Shown one piece after another: positions 12,201 through 22,900 of a DNA stretch of 64,000 nucleotides. The translations under genes were made by a program, and so were the position numbers. Below the pieces are notes generated by a model. That model was not told the origin of the DNA, ran no database searches, and saw only the letters and a program-made list of their open reading frames with translations. Within the stretch, counting starts at the first letter, position 1; the number at the start of each line of letters is the position of its first letter. Location of the stretch: positions 1,240,001-1,304,000 of the forward strand of contig NC_133025.1 of the NCBI RefSeq assembly GCF_048771995.1, written 5' to 3'. Origin of the DNA: Taeniopygia guttata. Its lineage: Eukaryota > Chordata > Aves > Passeriformes > Estrildidae.

Positions 12201-15200
12201 CCCTCAAACCACCACTCCCTGGAACCACCATTCCCTGGACACCAGGACAGAACAGGAGGAGCTTTAAGACCCCTCCCAACCCAAACTCCCGACGATCCCA
12301 CGACCTCTCCCCGCTGGAATTCCCTGACACAAAACAAGACTGATTATCCCACCCCCAGCTAAACACCACATTTGCCTTGAGCTGCTTTCCCAGACGCCCC
12401 TGGAAACCGCTACATCCCGAAATCCCAAAAATCCCAAAAATCCCCAAAATCCCCAAAATCCCTGGATCCCAAACACGCTGCTCACAGTTGCTGAGGTCGA
12501 AGGCGAGCTGCAGGCTCATGCACAGGTAGGCCTGGCAGCTGGAGCACCGGAGCATGTCACACTCCACGCTGACCCAGCCGAAGCGGGCGCACACCAGCGG
12601 CGACAGCGCGTGCGGCTTCCCCGCCCACCGCAGCGGGTGCGCCCGTCAAGGAGACAACGCCAGAATTCCCGGGATTTTGTGGGGTGGGGAATGGAGAAAA
12701 CAGCCAGAATTCCCAAGATTTTATGGGGTGGGGACAGCAGACAACGGCCAGAATTCCCGGGATTTTATGGGGTAGGAAATGGAGACAACCTCCAGAATTC
12801 CCAGGATTTTATGGGGTGAGAATGGAGACAATGGCCAGAATTCCCAGAGATTTTATAGGGTGGGAATGGAGACAATGGCCAGAATTCCCGGGATTTTACG
12901 CAGTGGGGAGAGCAGACAACAGCCAGAATTCCCAGGATGTTATGGGGTGGGAATGGAGGAAACAGCCAGAATTCCCAGGATTTTATGGGGTGGGGAAAGC
13001 ACACAACACCTGGAAATCTCGTGATTTTTTGGGGTGGGGAAAGGAGACAACAGCCAGAATTCCCAGGATTTTATGGGGTGGGGAAAGCACACAACACCTG
13101 GAAATCTCGTGATTTTATGGGGTGGGGAAAGCAGACAACAGCCAGAATTCCCGGGATTTCGTGGGGTGGGAATGGAGACAACGGCCAGAATTCCCAGGAT
13201 TTTATGGGGTGGGAATGGAGACAATGGCCAGAATTCCCGGGATTTTATGGAGTGGGAATGGAGACAACGGCCAGAATTCCCAGGATTTTATGGGGTGGGG
13301 AAAGCACACAACACCTGGAAATCTCGTGATTTTATGGGGTGGGGGAAGCAGACAATAGCCAGAATTCCTGGGAGTTTATGGGGTGGGGAATGGAGACAAT
13401 TCCGGAATTCCTGGGATGTTATGGGGTGGGGAAAGCACACAACACCTGGAAATCTTGTGATTTTATGGGGCAGGGAAAGGAGACAACGGCCAGAATTCCC
13501 GGAGATTTTATGGGATGAGAAAGGAGACAACCTCCAGAATTCCCGGGATTTTATGGGGTGGGAATGGAGAAAACAGCCAGAATTTCCAGGATTTTATGGG
13601 GTGGGGAAAGGAGATAACTGCCAGAATTCCCAGGATTTTATGGGGTGGGGAAAGCAGACAACAGCCAGAATTCCCAGGATTTTATGGGGTGGGGAAAGCA
13701 GACAACAGCCAGAATTCCCAGGATTTTATGGGGTGGGGAAAGCAGACAACAGCCAGAATTCCCAGGATTTTATGGGGTGGGGAATGGAGACAACAGCCAG
13801 AATTCCCGGGATTTTATGGGGTGGGGAAAGCACACAACTCCTGAAAATCTCATGATTTTATGGGGTGGGGAAAGGAGACAACGGCCAGAATTCCCAGGAT
13901 TTCGTGGGGTGGCAATGGAGACAATGCCAGAATTCCTGGGATTTTATGCAGTGGGGAGAGCACACAACAGCCAGAATTCCCAGGATTTTATGGGGTGGGG
14001 AAAGGAGACAACAGCAAGAATTCCCAGGATTTTATGGGGTGGCAATGGAGACAATGCCGGAATTCCTGGGATTTTATGGGATGGGGAAAGCAGACAACAG
14101 CCAGAATTCCCAGGATTTCGTGGGGTGGGGAAAGGAGGAAACAGCCAGAATTCCCAGGATTTTATGGGGTGGGGAAAGGAGACAACAGCCAGAATTCCCA
14201 GGATTTTATGGGGTGGGAATGGAGACAACGGCCAGAATTCCCAGGATTTTATGGGGTGGGAATGGAGACAATGCCGGAATTCCCGGGATTTTATGGGGTG
14301 GGAATGGAGACAATGGCCAGAATTCCCAGGATTTTATGGGGTGGGAATGGAGACAACAGCCAGAATTCCCAGGATTTAATGGGGTGGGAATGGAGAAAAC
14401 AGCCAGAATTTCCAGGATTTTATGGGATGGGGAAAGGAGACAACAGCCAGAATTCCCAGGATTTTATGGGGTGGGAAATGGAGACAACCTCCAGAATTCC
14501 CAGGATTTTATGGGGTGGGAATGGAGACAACGGCCAGAATTCCAGGGATGTTATGGGGTGGGAATGGAGACAATGCCAGAATTCCCAGGATTTTATGGGG
14601 TGGGGGAATCTTGCTCAGGAGGACAAGCAGAGGGATGGAAGAGGCAGGATTTTAGAAAAAGGCTGGGTTTAGGAAAAGGTTGGATTTGAGGAAAAGTAGG
14701 ATTTCAGGAAAAGGCAGAATTTGAGGAAGAGGTTTGATTTAGGAAAGGGATGGATTTAGGAAGAGGCAGGATTTTAGGAAGAGGCTGGATTTTAGGAAGA
14801 GGCTGGATTTTAGGAAAAGGGTGGATTTAGGAAAAGGCAGGATTTTAGGAAGAGGTTTGATTTAGAAAAAGGCTGGATTTTAGGAAAAGGTGGGATTTAG
14901 GAAAAGCTTGGATTTTAGGAAAAGGCTGGATTTGAGGGAGAGGCAGGATTTTAGGAATAGGCAGAATTTTGGGAAAATGTTGGATTTTGGGAAGAGGTTG
15001 GATTTCAGAAAAAGGTGAGATTTGAGGAAGAGGTTGCATTTAGAAAGAGGCTGGATTTTAGGGAAAGGTTGTATTTTGGGAAAGGTTAGATTTTAGGAAA
15101 AGGCTGGATTTGAGGGAAAAGGCTGGATTTGAGGAAAAGGCTGGATTTAGGAAGAGACAGGATTTTAGGAAAAGGTTTGGTTCAGGCAAGGCTGGATTTT

Positions 15201-16516
15201 AGGGAAAGGTTGGATTATAGGGAAAGGTTGGATTTTAGGGAAAGGTTGGATTTTAGGGAAAGGTTGGATTTTAGGAAAAGACAGGATTTTAGGAAAAGAC
15301 AGGATTTAGGAACTGAGCTTTCCCCAGGGAATGCTCACAGCTCCAAAGCTCCAGGAGCGTTGGGACAGCTCTCAGGGACAGGGTGGAATTTTGGGAATTG
15401 CACCAGTGATCCCTCTGGATCTCCCCCCAGAATTCCAAGGGGGAATTCCCAGCATCCCAAAGGATATGGTGAAAGTTTCCACTCTGCTGAAGTAGGCTTC
15501 CCTGCTGGCAGATTCCAAGGAAAGAGCCTCCATTTGGGAAGGACCATTGGCTCGCTCCGAGCAGTCCGACGTGTCCTTCCTGAAAGGAAAAGCCAGGGAA
15601 AATTCCTGGGGAAAGCCTGGGGTTTGGGAAAGGCTGGGTTTTGGGAAATGTTGGGGTTTAGGAAAAGGTTGGATTTAGGAAAAGGCTGAATTTTAGGAAA
15701 AGGTTGAATTTTAGGAAAAGGTTGAATTTTAGGAAAAGGCTGGGTTATGGGAAATGTTGGATTTTAGGAGAAGGTTTGATTTAGGTAAAAGCTGGATTTT
15801 AGGAAAAGGCTGGATTTTAGGAAGTGTTGGATTTTAGGGAAAGAATGTATTTTAGGACAAGGCTTCCCTCCCAGTGCCCTCTCAGTATCCTCAGTACTCT
15901 CCCAGTGCCCTCCCAGTGCTCCCAGTACCCTCCCAGTGCTCCCAGTGCCCTCCCAGTGCCCTCTCAGTGCCCCCAGTACCCTCCCAGTGCCCTCCCAGTG
16001 CTCCCAGTACCCTCCCAGTGCTCCCAGTGCCCTCCCAGTGCCCTCCCAGTGCTCCCAGTACCCTCCCAGTGCTCCCAGTGCCCTCCCAGTGCTCCCAGTG
16101 CCCTCCAGCTCCCCGCCAGGACCCCGAACAACACCGAGGGGTCCCCGGTTCCCTCACGGCTCCCTGAGTCCCTCACGGCTCTCCGGTTCCCTCACGGCTC
16201 CCCGGTTCTCTCACGACTCCCCGCTTCCCTCACGGCTCCCCAAGTCCCTCACGGGTTCCCGAGTCACTCATGGGTCCCCGCTTCCCTCACGAGCCCCCTC
16301 CCCTCACACGGCCGGGCCTCCCCCCGCCGCCAGCCCGGTGCCGGCGAGTCCCCCCGCCACCGCCGCTGCCCCTTACCCGCCGGGCCCGGGCCCCTGGGTG
16401 GCGATGCCGCCGTCGATGAGGTCTCGGATCTGCCGGGGGGTGACGGGGGGCGGCCGCCCTCGGTTCCCGCCCGCCGCCGCCGCCGCCGCCGCTCCCCCGC
16501 CGCTGGGCGCCGCCAT
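3280..16516 (-). CDS. ZC3HC1: ZC3HC1 (NIPA), complete, 10 coding exons
   Basis: Nuclear-interacting partner of ALK: an F-box-like SCF component linked to cyclin B1 turnover and to the nuclear basket. Coding exons in order: 16516-16377, 15579-15468, 12636-12486, 9619-9536, 8825-8698, 7856-7696, 6178-5959, 5809-5600, 5478-5269, 3348-3280. They total 1,485 nt (494 aa; human about 502) with consistent phases. Visible parts: an alanine-rich N-terminus; a C3HC zinc finger (Cys115/Cys118, His150, Cys154) across exons 3-4; the Rsm1-like second half with CSRCMRKVGLWGF in exon 7; a basic nuclear signal RRAKRARLCSSSSS at the end of exon 8; and the conserved tail KVFRIFRQWES. Intron 2 looks like a U12 AT-AC intron. 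Exon 8 has a NAGNAG acceptor (CAGCAG at 5812-5807), so one Gln may be optional. The introns are packed with minisatellites. Confidence 0.95.
3575..4625. repeat. 20-bp minisatellite in ZC3HC1 last intron
   Basis: About 52 units of 20 bp built on CCAAAAAGCAGGAAAGGGCT with frequent single-base variants. Because 20 is not a multiple of 3, all frames rotate through the unit. Both strands therefore show long spurious open frames (up to 411 codons) with a 20-residue period. Confidence 0.97.
4705..4810 (-). mobile_element. CR1 LINE 3' fragment
   Basis: Reverse complement of the CR1 3' end: the octamer-like tail (CACAGAATCATGGAATGG) followed by the conserved GGTTTGGGTTGGAAGGGACC stretch. It is in ZC3HC1 intron 9, beside the 20-bp minisatellite. 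Confidence 0.9.
6205..7040. repeat. 11-bp minisatellite in ZC3HC1 intron 6
   Basis: Degenerate array of an 11-bp unit, roughly ATCCTCATGGG, about 75 copies, with some longer variants. Translated, it yields an 11-residue pseudo-repeat (WDPHGILMGSS); this is not a gene. Confidence 0.93.
7040..7180 (-). mobile_element. CR1 LINE 3' fragment
   Basis: Antisense CR1 3' end with TTAAAGATCATCTCATTCCA and the downstream proline-rich block, directly abutting the 11-bp minisatellite. Confidence 0.85.
8990..9175 (+). mobile_element. CR1 LINE 3' fragment
   Basis: Sense-oriented CR1 tail: GCCAGAGCAGCTGGGGCTGC, then GGGAGGTGTCCCTGCCATGG and GAGGTCCCTTCCAACCTC, ending near a CR1-type 3' terminus. It is in ZC3HC1 intron 4. 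Confidence 0.88.
10625..11000 (+). mobile_element. CR1 LINE fragments (two adjoining pieces)
   Basis: The first piece (to about 10820) carries the CR1 segment CAGGGGAGGCTCAGGCTCAA and the downstream block on lone-pair hair-like degenerate ORF2 tail. The second, from about 10865, resembles the CR1 copy at 20565-20800 (GGGAAGGTTCATCCCA, then AGACATTTTTT, then GAATTCCATCATTCCCTGGG). Its right end merges into the 16-bp minisatellite. Confidence 0.78.
10990..12240. repeat. 16-bp minisatellite in ZC3HC1 intron 3
   Basis: About 78 units of roughly 16 bp (CCATCATTCCTTGGAA) with common variants such as CCCTGAAAATGTAATT that form longer super-units. Its first unit overlaps the end of a CR1 fragment containing the same core sequence. 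Confidence 0.95.
12655..14610. repeat. 44-bp minisatellite inside the U12 intron
   Basis: About 44 units near 44 bp, consensus CCAGAATTCCCAGGATTTTA followed by TGGGGTGGGGAAAGGAGACA and ACAG. Unit length varies slightly. Each unit carries two runs of four G on the plus strand. Long open frames here (up to 274 codons) are shadows of the repeat. Confidence 0.97.
14635..15310. repeat. 18-bp GGATTTTAGGAAAAGGCT minisatellite, block 1
   Basis: Degenerate purine-rich array of roughly 18-bp units between the 44-bp array and ZC3HC1 exon 2. It is still within intron 2. Confidence 0.9.
15595..15870. repeat. 18-bp GGATTTTAGGAAAAGGCT minisatellite, block 2
   Basis: Same unit as the block at 14635-15310, but on the other side of ZC3HC1 exon 2, in intron 1. 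The exon therefore sits as an island inside one repeat family. Confidence 0.88.
15870..16110. repeat. 10-bp CTCCCAGTGC-type minisatellite
   Basis: Array of near-10-bp units CTCCCAGTGC / CCTCCCAGTA in ZC3HC1 intron 1, close to the promoter. It is followed by a looser repeat of TTCCCTCACGGCTCCC to about 16300. Confidence 0.93.
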
Positions 16517-16935
16517 CTTGGTCCCTCCCCCCACCCGTCCCGGCCTGGGAAACGCGGACCGGCACGAACGTTCCGCTCGCGCACCATCGTTCCGCTCGCG
16601 CCGCGGGGCCGCTCATGACCTCGCCCAACCCTCCCACGGCCGCCGGAACCTCGCGGAGGGCTCGGAGGGCACCGGCGCCGTCGTGGAAGTCCCCGCGGAT
16701 GTCCCCGTGAGTGTCCCCGCGAGTGTCCCCGCGAGTGTCCCCGTGAGTGTCCCCGCGCCCCCGCTCTCGGCGCTCTATTGCTCCAGCCTGCATCGATCGC
16801 TCGGCTCTCCCCACAGCGGCTCTCTCACCGCAGCATTCCCCAACCCGCCAACAAACCCGCAGCTGATAGGCTGCGGCCGAAGAAGCTGGGCGCTGATTGG
16901 CTGCCGGCGCGCCGTCCCTCAGGAGCGGACGGGCC
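16517..16935. promoter_or_regulatory. Shared head-to-head promoter of ZC3HC1 and KLHDC10
   Basis: Only 419 bp separate the two start codons. The region is CpG-rich and TATA-less. It has a CCAAT box (as ATTGG at 16896-16900) and a 12-bp tandem repeat of GAGTGTCCCCGC at about 16695-16765. Divergent transcription from one CpG island is inferred from this layout. Confidence 0.85.
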
Positions 16936-19900
16936 ATGTCGGCGGCGGCCGCGGCCCGGGACGGGCTCGGGGAGGGCGCGGGCGGCGCCGCGGGCGGCGG
17001 CGATGGCGGCGGGGGAGGGATCCTGAACCGCTTCGTGCAGCTGCCGGGCAGGCCGCGGGCGGCGGGTGAGTGGCGGCCGGCGCTGACCCCGACGCCAAGG
17101 CCCGGGAGGAGTTCGGGACCGGGGCGGCCCCGACCCTGAGGGGGCTGAGGGGGCTGAGAGCGGAGCATCCCCAGCTCAGTTCGTGGCACCCCCATTTCTA
17201 AGCTCCTGAGGGGTTCGGGGTCGGGTCTGCGGGAGGTCGGGGACCGGGACACCGCCGTGCCCAAAGTCCTGAGGGGTCTGAGCGAGCAGCCCCAGCCCGG
17301 AGCGTCAGGAGCTGCGACAGACCCGTTCCCGAGGCTCCAAGGGAGTGGGAATCGCCCATTGCCGCGGTGTTGGGGAGCGGGACACCCCCGTTCCTGGGGG
17401 TCCTTCCCGCCGCAAGGTCCCGGTGTCACGCGTGTCCCCAAGGCCCTCAGGGGAGTGGGACACTCGAGACCCCGCGGGGACAGCTGTCCCTGGCTCTGGG
17501 ACATTGCTGCAGGGAGCTGGGGTACCCCAACAGACCGGGGATAATGGGGTCACCCTGTCCCCACACCCGGGAGTGCTGTGGGGGGAGCTGGGCTGTTCCC
17601 ATCCCAACGATCCCGGGCTCTGGAACCTGGAATCAGGGATTGGGGGGCAGTTATCCTTTTACAAACGGATTTAGGGTCACCCCCTCGTCTAGCCCGGTGT
17701 AGGGTCCCCCATCCCAGTGTTTTCCAGGTGTTGGGAGATCCATGTGGGGATAGGGGTATCCCACAGGGATCAGCTCTGTTTCACTCATCCTGGATTAACC
17801 TGGGCTGGCCCCTGGTGATCCCCCCACTCTGCAATCCCAGAGTATCCCAAAAAATCCTGGGGGTTTTGGGACATCCCCACCATCCTGGCTGGGGAGATCC
17901 TGCCTGGGATGTGCTTAGTCCTGTTCCCTGGGAAAAGTGGCTCTTTCCTTCTTCCACCTTTCTCCTAGCAAGGCTGAAGGGTTATTCCATAACTTCTGGG
18001 TGCCTGTCACCCCAAATATTCCAGGAGGAGGCTGAGGTTACCCCAGGATCACGGGATTGGGAAGCTCTGCAGTGCTGGCAGAGCTGTGGGACACCCCACA
18101 GCCCTCTGACATTCCCAGCTGCTGTGGAAAAATCCCTTTTTTCCTTAGCCCTGGAGCTCCTCATCACCTTGAGCTGGACATTCCAGGATCAGGAATCCTT
18201 CCCTCAGTTCCTGTGGGACACGAAGCCCCTCACCACCAGCAGCTGGAAAGGGCTTTTCAATCCACGCTCCCACCCCTGAAACCTGCCATATATTTTCCCT
18301 ATAAATTCATTTCCCACGTGCCACGCTCTGCCTCAGCCTTCCAGCCCCTTCCAGCAGCACTGGGGATTTGCTGAGTGGCTGCACACTTCTATTTTTGGCC
18401 AAATGCTCAGCCACGTTTCCCTCCTCTCATGGAAATGCCTTTTTTTGGCACACAGGCCCCGTTCTCTCCCCCTTGCTGCATTTGAAGGGTTTGCTGGATT
18501 GGATGGGAATTGCATCCTCCTCATCCTGCATGGATTATCTCCTTCCCTGCACCTGCCCAGCTCAGCCTTACCCCAAAACCAGCCCCAAAATTCTGCATTG
18601 TTGGGCTTTTCTCCCACTTTGACACCTGTTCAGCTCCTATTTATAGAGCTCCAGCAGCAGCACTTACATAACCATTGGGAGAGGAATTTTCTCCATTTCC
18701 TCCAGACAGATTTGTTCCTGAGCTCCCAGTTCTCTTCCAGAGTTCCCAGTTTTGTTTTCTCAGCTCCCAGTTCTCCTCCAGACTTGTCAGGTTTCATTCC
18801 TCACCTCCTGCACAAGTTCCAGGTTTTCTTCACTTCCCATTTCTCTTAAATTTTCTTTTCTTCAGAATTTCCAGGTTTTCTTCACTTCCCATTTCTCTTA
18901 AATTTTCTTTTCTGCAGAATTTCCAGGTTTTCTTAACTTCCAATTTCTCTTAAATTTTCTTTTCTGCAGAATTTCCAGGTTTTCTTCACTTCCCAATTCT
19001 CTTAAATTTTCTTTCCTGCAGAATTTCCAGGTTTTCTTCACTTCCCATTTCTCTTAAATTTTCTTTTCTGCAGAATTTCCAGGTTTTCTTCACTTCCCAT
19101 TTCTCTTAAATTTTCTTTTCTGCAGAATTTCCAGGTTTTCTTCACTTCCCATTTCTCTTAAATTTTCTTTCCTGCAGAATTTCCAGGTTTTCTTAACTTC
19201 CCAATTCTCTTAAATTTTCTTCCAAACTTTTCAGGATTTCTCTCTTATTCCCAATCCTCTTCCAGAGTTCCCAAGTTTGTTTTCTTACCTCCCAGTTCTC
19301 CTCCAGACTTTTCAGGTTTCATTTCTCACCTCCCAGTTCTCCTGCAGTTCCAGGTTTTCTTTCCTTCCCAATTCCCTTAAATTTTCTCAGGTTTTCTTAA
19401 CGTCCCAATTCTTTTAAATTTTCTTCCAAACTTTTCAAGATTCCTCTCTTACTCCCAGTTCTCTTCCAGAGTTCCCAGCTTTGTTTTCTCAGCTCCCAGA
19501 TCTCCTCCAGACTTGTCAGGTTTCATTCCTCACCTCCCAGTTTTCCTGCAGAATTTCCAGGTTTTCTTTACTTCCCAATTCTCTCAATTCCCAATTCTCC
19601 TCTAAGTTTTCTTCCAAACTTTTCAGGTTTCTTTTCTTACTCCCAATTCTCTTCCAGAGCAGGAGTTGTTCCTGCTTTTTCCCCATTCTATTCCATGCCC
19701 TGGTGTTTTTAAGGTTTGGAAAGATGAAAAAAAAAAGTCAAATACAGGTGGTTTGTGGTTTGTTCTTCTTTTTCTGCCCACGTTTTGCAGTGTTTTCATC
19801 TGGGATGAGGGAATTGGGACAATCTGGACACTTAAATGGATTTTTGCCTCTCCTGGCTCAGCATTCCTGCTGTTGCCTTCAGCTGTAATTTTCCCAGTCA

Positions 19901-22900
19901 CAGAAGGGTTTGGGATTTTTTTTTTTTGAATGGAGAGGTTCAGTTTTTAATATCTATTAAAAAAAACCCAGAAATTACAAATATCCCAAACCCCTATGTG
20001 TCATGGAGAATTCCTGAATTAATGGGATAACATTTCAGGGATTTGCTGAGGCTGGAGGAGTGGGCAGGCAAGTGTGCAGTGTAGCAAAGACAAAATTCCA
20101 AGTGCAGCAGCTGGAATGACATCCCAAGAGTCCAGAATGTGGGATCTGTGAGGTTTGGGAGCAGCCCCAAGGGAAGGCAAATCAGGGCCTGGGCTGCATC
20201 CAGAGGGATGTTGGGAAGGAGAGGTGGGATCATCCTGCTCTTCCCAGTGCCCCTGGAATTCTGTGTCCAGTTCTGGTCTCCACAAGTCAAGAAATTAATT
20301 CCCAGGCAGGCTGGAGAGCATCCAAAGGGGATGGTCCAAGGAAGGAAGGGCTGAAGGATTCAAGTCTCTTCTCCCTGGAATTCCCAGAGCAGCTGTGGCT
20401 GCCCCTGGATCCCTGGCAGTGTCCAAGATTTGGTTGGATGAGGCTTGGAGCAGCCTGGGATAGGGGAAGGTGTCCCTGCCCATGGAATGGGATGATCCTT
20501 GGGATTTCATTCCATAGGTTCTGTGAGAAGGGAGGGCTCAGATGGAACCTCATTTGGGTTTCCAGTCCTTAAAGGATGGAGGGTCTCCTTTCCATGGAGA
20601 GAGAGGATGAGGAGCAGTGGGGACAGGCTGCACTGGGAAGGTTCATCCCAGTGGAAAAAAAGACATTTTTTCCAGTGAGAATTCCATCATTCCCTGGGCC
20701 AGCCTCCCCAGGGACGTGGTGGAGTCCCTGGAGGGTTTCAGGATGTGGCTGCTCAAGGTGCTGAACAGCCTCGTCCCAGATCCTTTTCCCACAGGACATT
20801 GGAGCAGATAATCTTCCAGCTCTGTGGTTTTCATTCTCCAGAATTCTTTTCTTTTCCTTTCTTCTTCTTGGAAACAAACAACCCAAGGCTCAGTTTTAGT
20901 GGTGTAAAATCCTTTAAAACGTGATTGCCCCAAAGATTTTGGGAACAAAGCCTGGGAGAACCAGACCTGTTCACAGAATCCCTGTGTTGGGAGAGAGCTC
21001 CAGGAGCATCGAGCCCAGCCCAGCCCCAGCAGCTCACCTCACCCAGTGCCACATCCAGGCTTTTCAAACACACCCAGGAATGGTGACTCCACCACCTCAG
21101 AACTTCATCACCTTTCTGGAAAAGCTTTTTCCTGCTCTCCCCCCTGAATTTCCCTGGGCACAGCGTGAGGCTGTGTGCTCTGGTTCTGTCAGTGCTGCTG
21201 GAGACAGAGCCCGAGCCCAGCTGGGCACAGGCACCTTTCAGGAGCTGTGGGGAGCGATGGGGCCACCCCTGAGTCTCCTTTTCTCCAGGCTGAGCACCCC
21301 CAGCTCCCTCAGATCCCTCACAGGGTTTGTGCTCCCAGCCCCTCTCCAGCCTCCTTGCCTGTTCCTCACCAAGATCCAAGCCCAGGAGCTCTCCCAGGAT
21401 GATAATTCTGGAAACACTGCCTGGAGGTCTCAGGAATATCTGGAAATCTTTTGGCTGTCCTGCAGGTTGTGTTTGGCATCCTTGGCTGGACCTTCTGCCA
21501 TCTCCCATTTTTCCTCAGAGCCGTTGTTCAGGGACCCAGCTACAGCTGGGAATTTTTCCTCTTGGGTACTTTTCCTCTTGGGAATTTCTCAGGCCTGCCA
21601 AGGAAGGAAAGTGTGGGATCTGCAGAGGCTGAACACAGCTGGATGAACAAATAGGTTTTAAACCTCACTCTCAGCAATGCATTCCCAATCCTGCTTATCC
21701 AAACATTCCTGAGGGACTCCAATTACATGAGTTCCAAACTTATTTTGTCCTGCTGTTATGGAAAAGATGAAACTTTGAAGATGGGAGTCAAAGTCAATAT
21801 TGACTTGTCGTGTTCTGGGTTCAGCCCTTGACCTGAATGTCCTTCAGAATTCCTGGAGGGATCAAAAATGGAAAGGGAGAGAGATTGAATCCTGCTGTTG
21901 TGGATGTTGAAAAACCAGGCAGGAGGAAAAATAATCACAAAACCATCTTTAGAAAGCTTTATAAACAGAGAAAAGGACACGTGCCCAGCCTTGGGATATC
22001 CACCACGGATGTGGCACTTGGAAAAGAGGAGGATCCAAAGCCACGTTGAATTTGTTGGTTTTACACCCTGTAGTTATTCTGTTTGTATTTCCAAAAATAG
22101 GGCTTGAAATAGAAATTCTGCTGCTGGTGGTGATGCTGATAATGTGGTGGTGTAACACACACCTCGTGGGATGGCCTTGCACTGGGATTTGTGGGATTGA
22201 AACCATGGATTGTTTGGGACACCCTGATAACAGGACAGGCTTTTCACTGTGCTGTTCCTTTTCCTGTTATCCTGGCAGGAAGAACTTTGAGGTACTCAAA
22301 GTGCTGCAGATAACCCTGGGGTGGATACTGGGATTAAATTAGCTTGGGAAAAAAGGGACTGATAAAGGAGTGTACAACTGTGGGATGGTTTGGGTGGGAA
22401 GAGATCTCAGAGCTCATCCAGTGCCACCTCTGCCATGGCAGGGACACCTCCCACTGTCCCAGCTGCTCCAACCCCATCCAGCCTGGCCTTGGGCACTGCC
22501 AGGGATCCAGGGGCAGCCCCAGCTGCTCTGGGAAGGTTGCTCAGTGCTCCACCATTCTCAAAGTAGAAGTTTTCCCTCATATCCAGCTGGAATTTCCAGT
22601 GTTTCAGTTTGTGCCCGTTGTCCCTTCTCCTGTCACTGAGCAGTCCTGCCCCATTCCTCTCCACACCCACCCTTGAGATACAAATGGATTTGTTTAGGGT
22701 TTCTGACAGTCATAAGAAAAAGGATGGCTTCAGGAGGCTCAAAACAACTTCACATTCATGGAATCCTGGAATCTTTTCAGTTGGAAAAGGTCTCTCAGAC
22801 TACTGAGTCCAACCATTGCCACCACTGCCCCATGTCCCCAAGTGCCACATCCACAGGGCTTTGAAATCCCTCCAGGGATGGGCACTCCACCCCTGCCCTG

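Larger units (their letters stand above)
12637..15467 (-). other. ZC3HC1: U12-type AT-AC intron, ZC3HC1 intron 2
   Basis: On the minus strand the intron begins ATATCCTTT, a 9/9 match to the U12 AT-AC donor, right after ACTTTCACC (VETFT). It ends with branch-site-like CTCCTTGAC (8/9 to TTCCTTRAY), then GGGCGCAC before the exon codon CCG. The branch A is about 10 nt from the acceptor AC, a usual U12 distance. Joining here in phase 0 gives VETFTPLRWAGKP, which aligns with mammalian VETFSSLKWAGKP; no GT-AG pair gives this frame. The 2.8-kb intron is filled by 44-bp and 18-bp minisatellites. Confidence 0.9.

Noticed and set aside
10990-12240. Regular spaced repeats as a CRISPR-like array
   Set aside because: Units are contiguous with no unique spacers, and the genome is vertebrate.
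12610-14689. Open frames of 130-274 codons rich in FYGVG, NSQDFMGW or ARIPRILWGG
   Set aside because: These are three reading frames of the same 44-bp intronic array.
16287-17504. 405-codon minus-strand frame across the shared promoter
   Set aside because: It is a GC-rich shadow: it overlaps ZC3HC1 exon 1 in another frame and runs antisense to KLHDC10 exon 1.
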